Source of the DNA: Bacteroidetes bacterium UBA1941
Lineage (GTDB): Bacteria > Bacteroidota > Bacteroidia > Chitinophagales > LD1
Assembly: GCA_002336805.1 (NCBI GenBank)
Contig: DDEZ01000011.1
Coordinates: 558,001-622,000 of the forward strand
Length of the DNA stretch: 64,000 nucleotides
Reading direction: 5' to 3'
Shown one piece after another: positions 1 to 8,763 of this stretch. The notes under the pieces are model-generated. The model searched no databases. It saw only the letters and a program-made list of their open reading frames with translations, and had not been told where the DNA came from. The position numbers and the translations under genes were made by a program. Numbering within the stretch: position 1 is the first letter of the stretch; every line of letters starts with the position of its first letter.

Positions 1-1
1 A

Positions 2-193
2 TCAAAGGTGGTGATATTCAACAGGTGGGGTGAGAAGGTCTATGAGGCCGCTCCATATGCCAATGACTGGAAGGGTACCTATATGGACACCAGTGATAAG
101 CTGCCGGATGGTACCTACTACTATGTGCTGAAGGTACCGGCTCAGAATACCGAGTACAAGGGACCTATCAACATACTCAGCACTCACAAATAA
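2..193 (+). CDS. Secreted protein, T9SS type B sorting domain (3' end only)
   Basis: Only the last 63 codons are present; the start lies left of the window. They form a gliding-motility-associated (CHU_C, T9SS type B) C-terminal domain. The visible hallmarks are IFNRWGEKVY, a Tyr followed by NDWKGT, the LPDGTYYYVLKV strand and a final KGPINI strand. In Bacteroidota this domain sends large adhesin-like or enzymatic proteins through the type IX secretion system to the cell surface. The next gene, 43 bases downstream on the same strand, encodes a PorP/SprF protein, the usual neighbour of type B cargo, so the two are probably one operon. What the missing N-terminal part does cannot be told from here. 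Confidence 0.88.
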   Translation, partial: SKVVIFNRWGEKVYEAAPYANDWKGTYMDTSDKLPDGTYYYVLKVPAQNTEYKGPINILSTHK

Positions 194-236
194 TCAAGAA
201 CGCAAACAGGAATCATAAACAGTATAAATATCTTTT

Positions 237-1799
237 ATGAAGAAGAAACTCATAGCAGCCTTTGTAGCATGTATCGCAGCCACCTCAGTGATGGCGCAGC
301 AGATGCCGCTGAGCAGCAGCACCTACTTCATGCGCCTGCTGAATAATCCGGCGCTGACGGGCTACAATGGTAGCACTAATGCCTATGGCTACTTTCGCGA
401 TCAGTGGACCGGTATGCCGGGCCACCCGATCACCATGGGTGGCATGGGAGAGGTGAGCCTGTGGAAGGAGCAGAGCAATATCGGGTTCCACGTATACAAT
501 GACGTGACCAGCATCATCAGCAATGTGGGTGCGCAGCTCTACTATGCCCAGAAGATCAAGCTGGGCAAGGGCCACAGCCTCAGCATAGGTCTCTCTGGCG
601 GTATCCTCAATACGCACATAGACTATGCTAATGCTATAGCTAATGACCCTAATGATGCTAACCTGCTCACCAATAATCGCTCCGGCCTCGGCTTTGACAT
701 GAATGTAGGTATAGCCTATCAGTGGAAGAAGCTGACCATCGGCTTTGCTGTGCCGCATGTGGTACAGACGAATGTGATACTGTCAGACCAGACCAAGTCT
801 GGTAGCTATGAGCGTCTCCGCCACTACATGGCACATATCAGCTATGAGTTCAGTTTCAAGAAAGAGAAGTGGAACCTTGAGCCGTCTATCATGTTCCGCA
901 AGGGTAGCGTAGGCAAGCTCTATCAACTGGAGGGCAATGTGATGGCCAACTGGAAGCGCTTCCTCTACCTGGGTGTAGGCTACCGTCAGGACTATGGTAT
1001 GAGCTTCACCGGTGCTGTGCGTGTGGCACAGTGTGTGACCCTGGGCTATACGTATGAATACCCACTGGCTATGGCCAAGAACTCTGTGACCTATGGCAAT
1101 ACACAAGGAACACATGAAGTGATACTGGGTATCAACTTTGACAAGTGGATCAAGAAGGCTGAGAAGAATGAGAAGCGCCTGGACAAGGTAGAGCAGAAGG
1201 TAGAAGAGATAGCCAAGGTAGATACTGTGATACAGGCCCGTATGGACAGCCTGCAGCAGGTCAATGACACACTGGCTAAGCAGGTAGAAGAAGTGAAGCA
1301 AGTAAACCAGGTACAGGAGCAGAAGATCGAGAAGCTGGAGGTGCGCGTGGACTCACTGGAGGGTGAGATGGATGACTACCGCAAGCGTATCGCTAACATC
1401 AAACCGAGCAGCTTCTCTGACCTGAGTGAGGAGGAGAAAGCCAGGATCAAGGCCGGTGATGTGATCAAGCTAGACAAGGTCTACTTTGAGACCAATAGCA
1501 GCTATGTGAAGCAGGAGTCATACGTGCAGCTGGACAAGCTGGCCGCCATGCTCAAGGCAGCTCCTGAGATGAGGGTGCGTGTACTGGGCCACACCGACTT
1601 CGTGGCATCTGACACCTACAATATGTGGCTCTCTGAGCGCCGTGCCCGCCACGTAGCAGACTACCTGATCAAGAAGGGCATACCTGCCAGCCGTATAGAG
1701 GCCAAGGGCTATGGCAAGCGTGCTCCTATAGCTGACAATAACACTGAAGAAGGCCGCGCGCTCAACAGGCGTGTGGAGATAGACATCCTCAAGAAGTAA
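237..1799 (+). CDS. PorP/SprF family T9SS membrane protein fused to OmpA domain
   Basis: 520 residues. A signal peptide (about 1-21, ending SVMAQQ) is followed by a PorP/SprF-type outer-membrane beta-barrel (about 22-300), a charged coiled coil (about 300-390, repeated Lys/Glu/Val heptads) and a C-terminal OmpA peptidoglycan-binding domain (about 410-518). The OmpA part shows the LGHTD stretch, LSERRA and the closing LNRRVEI. PorP/SprF proteins help cognate type B cargo such as SprB reach the surface, and the OmpA domain would tether the barrel to peptidoglycan. Many relatives lack the OmpA part, so this is the long, anchored version. The gene directly follows a type B cargo gene and ends at a clear terminator, suggesting a two-gene unit in the outer membrane. 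Confidence 0.9.
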   Translation: MKKKLIAAFVACIAATSVMAQQMPLSSSTYFMRLLNNPALTGYNGSTNAYGYFRDQWTGMPGHPITMGGMGEVSLWKEQSNIGFHVYNDVTSIISNVGAQLYYAQKIKLGKGHSLSIGLSGGILNTHIDYANAIANDPNDANLLTNNRSGLGFDMNVGIAYQWKKLTIGFAVPHVVQTNVILSDQTKSGSYERLRHYMAHISYEFSFKKEKWNLEPSIMFRKGSVGKLYQLEGNVMANWKRFLYLGVGYRQDYGMSFTGAVRVAQCVTLGYTYEYPLAMAKNSVTYGNTQGTHEVILGINFDKWIKKAEKNEKRLDKVEQKVEEIAKVDTVIQARMDSLQQVNDTLAKQVEEVKQVNQVQEQKIEKLEVRVDSLEGEMDDYRKRIANIKPSSFSDLSEEEKARIKAGDVIKLDKVYFETNSSYVKQESYVQLDKLAAMLKAAPEMRVRVLGHTDFVASDTYNMWLSERRARHVADYLIKKGIPASRIEAKGYGKRAPIADNNTEEGRALNRRVEIDILKK

Positions 1800-1822
1800 T
1801 CAACCGACCCATAGACTCAAAG

Positions 1823-1848
1823 GCCGCTATACCCATAGCGGCTTTTTT
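1823..1848 (+). terminator. Rho-independent terminator after the PorP/OmpA gene
   Basis: An 8-bp perfect stem, GCCGCTAT (1823-1830) with ATAGCGGC (1835-1842), has a 4-base loop and is followed directly by six T. It lies 23 bases after the stop codon of the PorP/SprF-OmpA gene. Confidence 0.9.
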
Positions 1849-1899
1849 ATTTCACCGCAGGTGAAAGGACAGTATCGGGAATAATAATAGCGACAGGAG

Positions 1900-2256
1900 T
1901 TACTTCTTGATGAGCTGGTCAGGCAGGGTGCCTTGCAGCTTCTTCAGATCGGCAGGGGATAGGTGAAAGGCTGACTGCAGCTTAACATCTCGCTCGCTAC
2001 GCAGCGTATTGACCTGCTTTTTGCGCGCAGCGGAGGAGAGCGTCTCATCCAGACGTACCTTGCGCGACTCGCGGAGGTAGTCCATCTGTATCATGATAAC
2101 AGTGTCTGTACGATCATCAGAATACTGCATGGTACTCTGAACCTTTGCACGCATCTTGCGGCCCGCCTCACGGAGCGACTGGCCGGACTGAGCACTGGCA
2201 CCACCCGACAGCAGCAGGGCTGCGGCAAAAAAGAAAGTATAAGTATATCGCCTCAT
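1900..2256 (-). CDS. Small exported protein of unknown function
   Basis: About 118 residues from the preferred ATG at 2256, where MRRYTYTFFFAAALLLSGGASAQ forms a good signal peptide; an upstream ATG at 2286 would add ten unlikely residues. The mature part (about 95 residues) is charged, predicted helical and rich in Arg, Lys, Ser and Gln, without cysteines or a motif I recognise. It resembles small periplasmic helical proteins of Bacteroidota, but no family can be named. It is convergent with the PorP/OmpA gene and shares the short gap containing that gene's terminator. Confidence 0.6.
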   Translation of the reverse strand: MRRYTYTFFFAAALLLSGGASAQSGQSLREAGRKMRAKVQSTMQYSDDRTDTVIMIQMDYLRESRKVRLDETLSSAARKKQVNTLRSERDVKLQSAFHLSPADLKKLQGTLPDQLIKK

Positions 2257-2401
2257 GACGGTACGAAAGTAATACATCAGCTGCATATCCTTATGCAGAA
2301 ATACAGCACTATCAGCAGCTAAAATCCACTGGGAGGCCGGCGAAAAATCTCATTTAGTATAACTCAAAAAAGTTTGCTTCTTTGTGCTATAAGTATACTG
2401 T

Positions 2402-4468
2402 GTGAGACCATCCAATGAGATACTGATGCGGGCGTTTCGCATGATGGCTACTGCCAAGAGTATGGCAGAGCTATATGAGGAGCGCAAAGACATCTGTGCG
2501 AAATATGTACATGCCACCTCACGGGGGCACGAAGCAATACAGCTGGCAGCGGGCTTCCTGCTGAAGGCGCAGGACTTTGCTTTCCCTTATTATCGTGATG
2601 ATGCAATGCTGCTCGGCATGGGCTTCACGCCGTCTGAGCTGATGCTCCAGCTGCTGGCCAAGAAGACGGACTACTTCTCTGCCGGCCGCACCTACTACGC
2701 GCACCCCAGCAGTAATCGCGAAGACCTGCCTAAGATACCACACCAGTCCTCCGCTACGGGTATGCAGGCCATACCGGCCACAGGTACTGCACAGGGCCTG
2801 CAATACAAAGAAGACCGCAACATAGTTTCTCATAAAAGGGGAGAGGAGCCTATCGTGCTCTGCTCCCTCGGAGATGCCTCTGTGACAGAGGGCGAGGTAG
2901 CTGAGGCGCTGCAAATGGCAGCGCTGCATGAGTATCCTATCATCTACCTGGTGCAGGACAATGAGTGGGACATCTCTGCCCACTCCTCTGAGATACGCCG
3001 CATGGATGCGGATGAGTATGCTAAGGGCTTCAAAGGCCTGCGGGTGATCTCGATCAATGGTACGGACTTCAATGAGTGTTATGATGCCATGGACAAGGTG
3101 GTCTCTCTGGTGCGCAAGGACCGCAAGCCCTATCTCGTGCATGTCAAGGTGCCGCTGCTGAACCATCATACCTCCGGTGTGCGCAAGGAATGGTACCGGC
3201 CTAAAGAGAACCTGGAGAGTGACGCCGCGCGCGATCCATATCCTGTACTGCGCCAGCAGATCCAAGATAACCGCATAGCGACCAAGGAGGATATAGACGC
3301 TATAGAGGCTGAGATCAAAGCCTATGTCGCTGCTGAATTTGAGCGGGCATTGGCGGAGCCGGACCCTACTGCGGAGGACCTGATGGACCATATCTTTACA
3401 GAGACGCCTGTCAAGGAGGAGCGCGGTGAGCGTCAGCCTGCGGGTGGGCAGACGGTGGTCATGGTAGATGCTGCATTGCATGCTGTAGATGAGATACTCC
3501 GCAAACACCCCGAGGCGCTGCTGTATGGGCAGGATGTGGGTGGTGAGCTGGGTGGTGTTTTTCGCGAAGCGGCACTGCTGGCTAAGAAGTATGGCGACCA
3601 GCGTGTCTTCAATACACCTATCATGGAGGCCTATATCGTGGGTAGTACTACGGGTATGAGTGCAGCGGGTTGCAAGCCTATCGTGGAGGTGCAGTTTGCG
3701 GACTATATTTTCCCGGGCATCAATCAGCTTTTCACGGAGGTGTCGCGCTCGTGCTACCTGAGTGCTGGCAAGTGGCCCGTGCAGATGCTGCTGCGTGTGC
3801 CTATAGGTGCCTATGGCAGTGGCGGGCCATACCACTCCTCCAGCGTGGAGAGTGTGGTGCTGCAGCTCAAGGGCGTAAAGGTGGTCTACCCATCTAATGC
3901 CGCTGACATGAAGGGCCTGCTGAAGGCTGCTTATTATGATCCGAATCCTGTGGTGCTGTTTGAGCATAAAGGTTTATACTGGAGTAAAGTGAAAGGCACC
4001 GATGCGGCCAAGACCGTGGAGCCTGATGAGGACTATATCATACCGCTCGGCAAGGCGCGTATCGCCCTCGCTGCTGATGAGGACAAGACCGCCAATGGCG
4101 AGTCTATGGCGGTGATCACCTACGGCATGGGCGTACACTGGGCTATGAATGCTGCTAAGCAGCATGCGGGCCAGGTAGAGGTCATAGACCTCCGCACGCT
4201 CAATCCGCTAGATGAAGAAGCCATCGAGGCCGCTGTGAAGAAGCACGGCAAAGTAATGGTACTCACAGAGGAGACGGTCACGCATTCCTTTGCTGAGGCA
4301 CTGGCTGGTCGTATTGCCTCGCAGTACTTCCGATATCTCGATGCGCCGGTGCGTATCATCGGCTCTAAGAATGTGCCTGCGATACCGCTCAATGAAAATC
4401 TCGAACGCGCCCTGCTGCCTAATGCTGACATGGTGGCACAGGCCATGGGGGAGATGCTGAGTGAATAA
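2402..4468 (+). CDS. 2-oxoacid (branched-chain) dehydrogenase E1, fused alpha and beta subunits
   Basis: 688 residues joining both E1 halves. Residues about 1-330 are the thiamine-diphosphate-binding alpha part, with the GDASVTEGEVAEAL stretch (about 156) and the later DNEWDIS. Residues about 350-688 are the transketolase-like beta part, with GQDVGGELGGVF, EVQFADYIFP and the C-terminal transketolase fold. E1 decarboxylates a 2-oxoacid and transfers the acyl group to lipoyl-E2. The alpha/beta fusion is common in Bacteroidota and is usually annotated as 2-oxoisovalerate dehydrogenase; pyruvate cannot be excluded as substrate. No E2 or E3 gene is adjacent. The start is taken as GTG 2402 because an in-frame stop lies at 2390; ATG 2426 is an alternative. 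Confidence 0.88.
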   Translation: MRPSNEILMRAFRMMATAKSMAELYEERKDICAKYVHATSRGHEAIQLAAGFLLKAQDFAFPYYRDDAMLLGMGFTPSELMLQLLAKKTDYFSAGRTYYAHPSSNREDLPKIPHQSSATGMQAIPATGTAQGLQYKEDRNIVSHKRGEEPIVLCSLGDASVTEGEVAEALQMAALHEYPIIYLVQDNEWDISAHSSEIRRMDADEYAKGFKGLRVISINGTDFNECYDAMDKVVSLVRKDRKPYLVHVKVPLLNHHTSGVRKEWYRPKENLESDAARDPYPVLRQQIQDNRIATKEDIDAIEAEIKAYVAAEFERALAEPDPTAEDLMDHIFTETPVKEERGERQPAGGQTVVMVDAALHAVDEILRKHPEALLYGQDVGGELGGVFREAALLAKKYGDQRVFNTPIMEAYIVGSTTGMSAAGCKPIVEVQFADYIFPGINQLFTEVSRSCYLSAGKWPVQMLLRVPIGAYGSGGPYHSSSVESVVLQLKGVKVVYPSNAADMKGLLKAAYYDPNPVVLFEHKGLYWSKVKGTDAAKTVEPDEDYIIPLGKARIALAADEDKTANGESMAVITYGMGVHWAMNAAKQHAGQVEVIDLRTLNPLDEEAIEAAVKKHGKVMVLTEETVTHSFAEALAGRIASQYFRYLDAPVRIIGSKNVPAIPLNENLERALLPNADMVAQAMGEMLSE

Positions 4469-4542
4469 CACGTTGGCTTGCCAGGCTTGGTAACAAGACG
4501 TAAGAGCATGATTATAGTACCATTTGCACAAAGTTATAAACG

Positions 4543-4920
4543 ATGATAAGTGAGGTAATAGACAGCTTATACTATCAAGGCGATTTCGCTTATCCAGAGG
4601 TTCTTATTATTTCAACGAAGTCAGGTGTCTACTATAATATCTATCCTGATGGATTCGAAAAAATTGCACCACCCGTACTTACCGATTATCTAATTGATCT
4701 TTCGCAACAACTCAGTGGACTGTCCGTAGTCAAGCTTTCACATAACCATGAAGAGATGCTTATTGAATTATCTGACAGAAGATTCATTCAGTTTTATCGC
4801 TGTAGTGGTTTCATAGATTTTCTGGAGGGGAGAAAACCTAAAATAGAGAATGAGCTCACAATCATTTCGGAGGATGAGTATGACGAATACAAGAGGATCA
4901 TCGATGAAACGGAATGTTAG
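4543..4920 (+). CDS. Hypothetical protein, AT-rich gene
   Basis: 125 residues, acidic and hydrophilic, with no signal peptide or membrane segment. The pattern is alternating hydrophobic strands (VLIISTKSGVYYNIYPDG) followed by an acidic helix near the C-terminus (EDEYDEYKRIIDE). I do not recognise the family. Such small, acidic cytoplasmic proteins are often immunity or SUKH-like proteins, but no diagnostic motif is visible and no toxin gene is adjacent. The coding sequence is clearly more AT-rich than its neighbours, with many third-position A/T codons, which suggests recent acquisition. Confidence 0.6.
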   Translation: MISEVIDSLYYQGDFAYPEVLIISTKSGVYYNIYPDGFEKIAPPVLTDYLIDLSQQLSGLSVVKLSHNHEEMLIELSDRRFIQFYRCSGFIDFLEGRKPKIENELTIISEDEYDEYKRIIDETEC

Positions 4921-5054
4921 TAGCCGCTTCATTCTCGCTCGCCTTTACTAAAAAACGAGGAGTTAATCGTGAACCATATGCCCGTGTAGTTTCTATTTCC
5001 TTATACTGTTGTTAATGTGTATAAGCTCCATGCCTATCTTTTTACCTTGCCTGT

Positions 5055-5879
5055 ATGAAATGTGTACGGCAGGTGCTCGGCCTTCTTTTCCTGTGTAGCG
5101 CTTTGACTGCTTCGGCCCGCTTTGGCAGGACCAACAGGATACGCCATTCCTTCAACTTTTTCAGCGCGCATAATACGTTGCAGCTAGAGACCTATCTCGG
5201 CTTTCAGGCGAATAACGGCCTGCTGACCACCTCCTATCCCAATATGCTGATCCGCTACGGGATCATAGATGTGCTGGAGCTGCGCGTGAATGTACAGGTC
5301 AACTCTGTGAATGACCGCGCCCACTGGACCGCACAGACTGGCCTTACGCCTTTGCAGCCCGGACTGAAGCTGCAACTTTGCAAGCCTAAGAAGTACCGCC
5401 CTGCTGTGGCCTTTACGGCGAGTGTCACGGTGCCTCATGCGGCCAGCGAGTCTATGCGACAGACCTACTGGGCGCCTTTGTTGCTCTTTTCTGCGGAGCA
5501 GAATATCACGCAGCACCTCAGCTTTGAGTATGACCTGGGCATGCAGTGGGATGCGGATAACTTCCAGCGCGGCTATCTGACCTCGCTCAATATGGAGTAT
5601 GACTTCACGCCGCTCAGCTCAGTTTATGCAGACGCCTATCTGCTACAGCCCGAGGGCGGCACTCAGACCGATATGCGCCTGGACGTGGGTGTTAATCGTC
5701 AGCTCACTAAACACTTGCAACTAGACCTCTCTATGGGTGCTGGCCTGACACCGGCTGCACCGGAGTTCTTCTTCAATGCTGGCTTCATCTTTGCCTATGG
5801 CGACTGGAAGCGGCTGGCGGTGCATAAGAACAAATATCAGCGGCATCCTACCTCTCATAGCAGTGGGTCGCTGAGGTGA
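5055..5879 (+). CDS. Putative outer-membrane transporter of the phenol MetA-pathway type
   Basis: 274 residues with a signal peptide (about 1-21, CSALTASARF). The rest is amphipathic beta-strand sequence of a small outer-membrane barrel: a start region describing the ligand-free channel (HNTLQLETYLGFQANNGLL), regular aromatic girdle residues, LQPGLKLQL and a late strand ending in FNAGFIFAYGDWK. This matches the Pfam PF13557 'putative MetA-pathway of phenol degradation' barrel, a common but poorly defined Bacteroidota family; the phenol name is historical and no substrate is implied. The 28 residues after the last strand are basic and His/Ser-rich. A weak promoter-like TATCTTTT lies at 5034-5041. 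Confidence 0.6.
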   Translation: MKCVRQVLGLLFLCSALTASARFGRTNRIRHSFNFFSAHNTLQLETYLGFQANNGLLTTSYPNMLIRYGIIDVLELRVNVQVNSVNDRAHWTAQTGLTPLQPGLKLQLCKPKKYRPAVAFTASVTVPHAASESMRQTYWAPLLLFSAEQNITQHLSFEYDLGMQWDADNFQRGYLTSLNMEYDFTPLSSVYADAYLLQPEGGTQTDMRLDVGVNRQLTKHLQLDLSMGAGLTPAAPEFFFNAGFIFAYGDWKRLAVHKNKYQRHPTSHSSGSLR

Positions 5880-5890
5880 TCGACGTAGCG

Positions 5891-5942
5891 TGCGTTACAA
5901 ACGCACACCCAGTTGTCACGCGATATAATCGCACGACAGAGA
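5891..5942. repeat. Paired-hairpin interspersed repeat, copy 1
   Basis: Two adjacent hairpins: TGCGTT-ACA-AACGCA (5891-5905), then after 9 bases GTCACGCGAT-ATA-ATCGCACGAC (5915-5937), followed by AGAGAG. Eight further copies occur at 13182, 13294, 58762, 58909, 61028, 61112, 61261 and 61322. It fills the gap between two convergent genes. Confidence 0.85.
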
Positions 5943-5957
5943 GATACCTAAATAATT

Positions 5958-6566
5958 TTACTTTTTGCTCGTGGTAGGATTTTTGTTGCCGTAATAAATA
6001 TTGCCTGTTGAGTCTATGGTCAGCGAATTTATCATCTGAATGTATTCTGCAATAGTCGCTAATCCGACAGTCTGGCGAAGGGAGTCTACGCGGTTTGGAT
6101 AGGCCATGGGCAGAGGTACATAAGTACCCATAGAATCTTGCATAAACTGTGTACCATAGATCTGAAGATTGCCTGTGTCAAATAAAGTACGGTCAGTCAA
6201 GTAAGCCATATTTTGCGGAGAGGCTTTCCCTTGTTTTACCTTCTCGCGCATAGCACTCAGTACTGCTTTTTGCAAAACTGTATCCTTGTTCTGATGCTGT
6301 ACGAGTAGATAGAAAGCATCAGCGCCCGCGGTATCTACAAGATCATAATCCGGATAGCCATAGGTGCGGAATATTTGCCAGAGTTTGGTCCTATGTTCTG
6401 TTTGCATGGTATCAGGCAGGCCCTGGGGCTGATTGGCTTTCATTTGATCAAGAAGAATCTTCTGATCGGCTGCTCGCATTTGCAACAGCTCTGACTGCAG
6501 TTTCTGGTTTCTGCCGGAGGACAGGAGAGCAAGCTGAATAAAGGTGAGGTATAGAATCGTTTTCAT
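5958..6566 (-). CDS. DUF6624 domain protein
   Basis: 202 residues with a hydrophobic N-terminus (MKTILYLTFIQLALLSSG) that may act as a signal peptide. The body is helical, followed by a conserved-looking C-terminal block with IYGTQF, GTYVPLPMAYPNRVDSLRQTVGL and a closing EYIQMI helix. The order 'YGTQ, then polar residues, then P and a VDxLRxxxGL helix' is that of DUF6624, a family of unknown function frequent in Bacteroidota. The gene is AT-richer than its neighbours. It is divergent from the ATP-pyrophosphatase gene starting 90 bases away. Confidence 0.65.
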   Translation of the reverse strand: MKTILYLTFIQLALLSSGRNQKLQSELLQMRAADQKILLDQMKANQPQGLPDTMQTEHRTKLWQIFRTYGYPDYDLVDTAGADAFYLLVQHQNKDTVLQKAVLSAMREKVKQGKASPQNMAYLTDRTLFDTGNLQIYGTQFMQDSMGTYVPLPMAYPNRVDSLRQTVGLATIAEYIQMINSLTIDSTGNIYYGNKNPTTSKK

Positions 6567-6655
6567 GTGTTCATGTTTACTACTACAAGGTAACTATTAG
6601 CGTAGAATTTCTCAAGTTTGCAATGGCAGAAAATACCTAGCTTACTTCTCTTATT

Positions 6656-7366
6656 ATGACGACTAAAGGCAAGACATATTTCAACTGGAGCGGCGGCAAG
6701 GATAGTGCGCTGGCACTCTATCATGCACAGCGGATGGGCCTCGCGCCGGACCTGCTGCTCACCTCTGTCAATGCTTCTTTTGACCGCATCTCTATGCATG
6801 GTGTGCGGCGTGAGCTGCTGGAGCGACAGGCGCAGCATATAGGCCTGCCGCTGGAGACGATAGATGTGCCCGAGGGGCTGACTATGCCGCTGTACAATGA
6901 CATCATGAGCCGTACGGTCTCCGGCCTGCGTGAGCGTGGCTATACAGACACGGTCTTTGGCGATATCTTTCTGGAAGACCTCCGGGCCTATCGCGAGGAG
7001 CAGCTCAGGCCGTATGGCATCATGGCGCACTTCCCCATCTGGGGGCGCGATACGCGGGAGCTACTCACTGAGTTCCTCGACCTGGGCTTCAAAACCATCC
7101 TCGTCTGTATCAAGTCTGAGCTGCTGGACCGGTCTTTTGCAGGGCGGGTGATAGACCGCGACTTTATCAAAGACCTGCCGGCTAATGTGGACCCCTGTGG
7201 TGAGAATGGGGAGTTTCACACCTTCGTATACGATGGTCCTATCTTCCGCTCGCCGGTGCCCTTTGAGGTGGGGGAGGTGGTCTACAGGGAGTATGACAGG
7301 CCCAAAGATGATGCGCAGCCGGAGAGGCAGATGGGCTTCTGGTTTTGCGACCTGGTGGCGAAGTAG
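6656..7366 (+). CDS. Dph6-type ATP pyrophosphatase (diphthine-ammonia ligase-like)
   Basis: 236 residues of the adenine-nucleotide alpha-hydrolase fold. The PP-loop SGGKDS sits at residues 12-17, and the family's C-terminal signature GENGEFHTFVYDGPIF is present, so the full Dph6/MJ0570 domain is intact. In archaea and eukaryotes Dph6 amidates diphthine on elongation factor 2. Bacteria do not make diphthamide, so the substrate of this protein must be something else, and database names carrying 'diphthine' should be treated as fold labels. The enzyme presumably adenylates a carboxylate and transfers ammonia. It stands alone; an 18-bp palindrome follows the stop codon. Confidence 0.85.
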   Translation: MTTKGKTYFNWSGGKDSALALYHAQRMGLAPDLLLTSVNASFDRISMHGVRRELLERQAQHIGLPLETIDVPEGLTMPLYNDIMSRTVSGLRERGYTDTVFGDIFLEDLRAYREEQLRPYGIMAHFPIWGRDTRELLTEFLDLGFKTILVCIKSELLDRSFAGRVIDRDFIKDLPANVDPCGENGEFHTFVYDGPIFRSPVPFEVGEVVYREYDRPKDDAQPERQMGFWFCDLVAK

Positions 7367-7379
7367 TGACCCTCCTACA

Positions 7380-7397
7380 TCCTCCCTTAAGGGAGGA
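7380..7397. repeat. Perfect 18-bp palindrome of the 'aaagggaggctttaat' repeat family
   Basis: TCCTCCCTTAAGGGAGGA reads the same on both strands and is followed by CTTTAATCA. Related copies of the family, always ending in an aaagggag(g/a)ctttaata-like tail, occur at about 9381, 9516, 20225, 20276 and 24250. Here it may also act as a weak terminator after the Dph6-like gene. Confidence 0.7.
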
Positions 7398-7472
7398 CTT
7401 TAATCAAAGATGGCAAACGAATAGCTAAGGCGCTGGCAGGGTATTTGATTTCCCGCAGGGAAAGTCATCTCT

Positions 7473-8690
7473 ATGAATCTGCGCTCTGCCGAACCTTTCT
7501 GGCCTTTTCATACACCTGTACTGACGTCCTACCCTGCACTGCGTGAAGACCTGCGCGCGGAGGTGATAGTGGTGGGTAGCGGTATCACCGGCGCACTGGC
7601 AGCCTATGAGCTGGTCAAGGCCGGCTGCAAGGTAGTGATGATCTCTAAGACACGACCTGCGGCGGAGAGCACCTCTGCTACGACAGCGCTACTGCAATAT
7701 GAGATAGACGTACCCCTGCGGGAGCTGATAGACAAGGTGGGCCCCGACCATGCCAGCCGCAGCTACCTGCTGTGCCACGATAGTATAGACCAGCTGGATA
7801 AAGTACATAAGGCTGTGGGTGCGACGAAAGTCTTTCACAAACGCAAGAGCCTGCTGCTGGCAGCCAGGAAGAAAGATGTAGATGACCTGGCGCTGGAGTA
7901 TGAGCTGCGCCGTGACATAGGTATACAGGTGCGCTGGCTCAATGATCAGGATATGAAAGAACGATGGGGCCTGGACAATGCTGCAGCTATCTACTCTGCA
8001 CAGGCGGCAGAGACAGATGCCTACCTGCTCACGCAGAAGATACTGCAGTGGTGTACGGCGCGTGGTATGCTAGTGTACGACCACGCGGAGGTGACAGCTA
8101 TACAGGAGACGCAGCGAGAGGTGACACTGACCACAGACCGCCACTATACGCTGCGCGCAAAGCATGTGGTGATGGCTACCGGCTATGAGGGTACGAAGTG
8201 GCTGGACCGCAATGTGGCGCGCCTGCATAGTACCTATGCTATCATCAGCAAGCCTGTGCCGCGTGCACAGCTCTGGCGTGACCGCTGCCTGATATGGGAT
8301 ACGGGCAAGCCATACCTCTATCTGCGCACTACGAATGATGACCGCATCATCATAGGAGGCCGCGATGAGACCTGGCAGAGCGGGCACAAGCGCGATGTGC
8401 TGATACGGCGCAAGTCTCAGGAGCTGTGCCGCGACTTCCAAAAGAAGTTTCCTCACATAGATTTCCATATAGACTATGAGTGGGCAGGGACTTTTGGCGA
8501 GACAGCAGATGGACTGCCGTATATCGGCCCTGCAAAGCCACGCTCAAGGGTACTCTACTCACTGGGGTATGGTGGCAATGGGATCACTTTTAGCCAGATA
8601 GGGGCAGTGATCCTGCGTGATATCATCACGGGCCAGCGCAATAAGGATGCGAAGATATTCACCTTTGACAGGATGAACTACCGGGCATAG
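7473..8690 (+). CDS. FAD-dependent oxidoreductase, DAO (glycine/D-amino-acid oxidase) family
   Basis: 405 residues. The N-terminal FAD-binding Rossmann motif VIVVGSGITG (about 31-40) is followed by DAO-family features: the HVVMATGYEG segment around the middle, and the C-terminal IGPAKPRSRVLYSLGYGGNG block that contacts flavin. A 30-residue leader before the Rossmann motif (PFWPFHTPVLTSYPAL) resembles gamma-glutamylputrescine oxidase and OrdL-like enzymes. It is expected to oxidise a C-N bond of an amine or amino acid in the cytoplasm, producing hydrogen peroxide or passing electrons on. The substrate cannot be inferred from the neighbours. Confidence 0.82.
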   Translation: MNLRSAEPFWPFHTPVLTSYPALREDLRAEVIVVGSGITGALAAYELVKAGCKVVMISKTRPAAESTSATTALLQYEIDVPLRELIDKVGPDHASRSYLLCHDSIDQLDKVHKAVGATKVFHKRKSLLLAARKKDVDDLALEYELRRDIGIQVRWLNDQDMKERWGLDNAAAIYSAQAAETDAYLLTQKILQWCTARGMLVYDHAEVTAIQETQREVTLTTDRHYTLRAKHVVMATGYEGTKWLDRNVARLHSTYAIISKPVPRAQLWRDRCLIWDTGKPYLYLRTTNDDRIIIGGRDETWQSGHKRDVLIRRKSQELCRDFQKKFPHIDFHIDYEWAGTFGETADGLPYIGPAKPRSRVLYSLGYGGNGITFSQIGAVILRDIITGQRNKDAKIFTFDRMNYRA

Positions 8691-8763
8691 CGATGCGTGA
8701 GGGCATCTACTACCTCTATATGTGATGAGCTACCGATACACCCCTGCGCACAAATATCTAGCG

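Noticed and set aside
2519..3967. 482-codon ORF on the minus strand inside the E1 dehydrogenase gene
   Set aside because: It lies fully antisense to a well-supported gene; its translation is rich in Arg, His, Leu and Gln and shows no motif. Reverse frames stay open because of the codon bias of the real gene.
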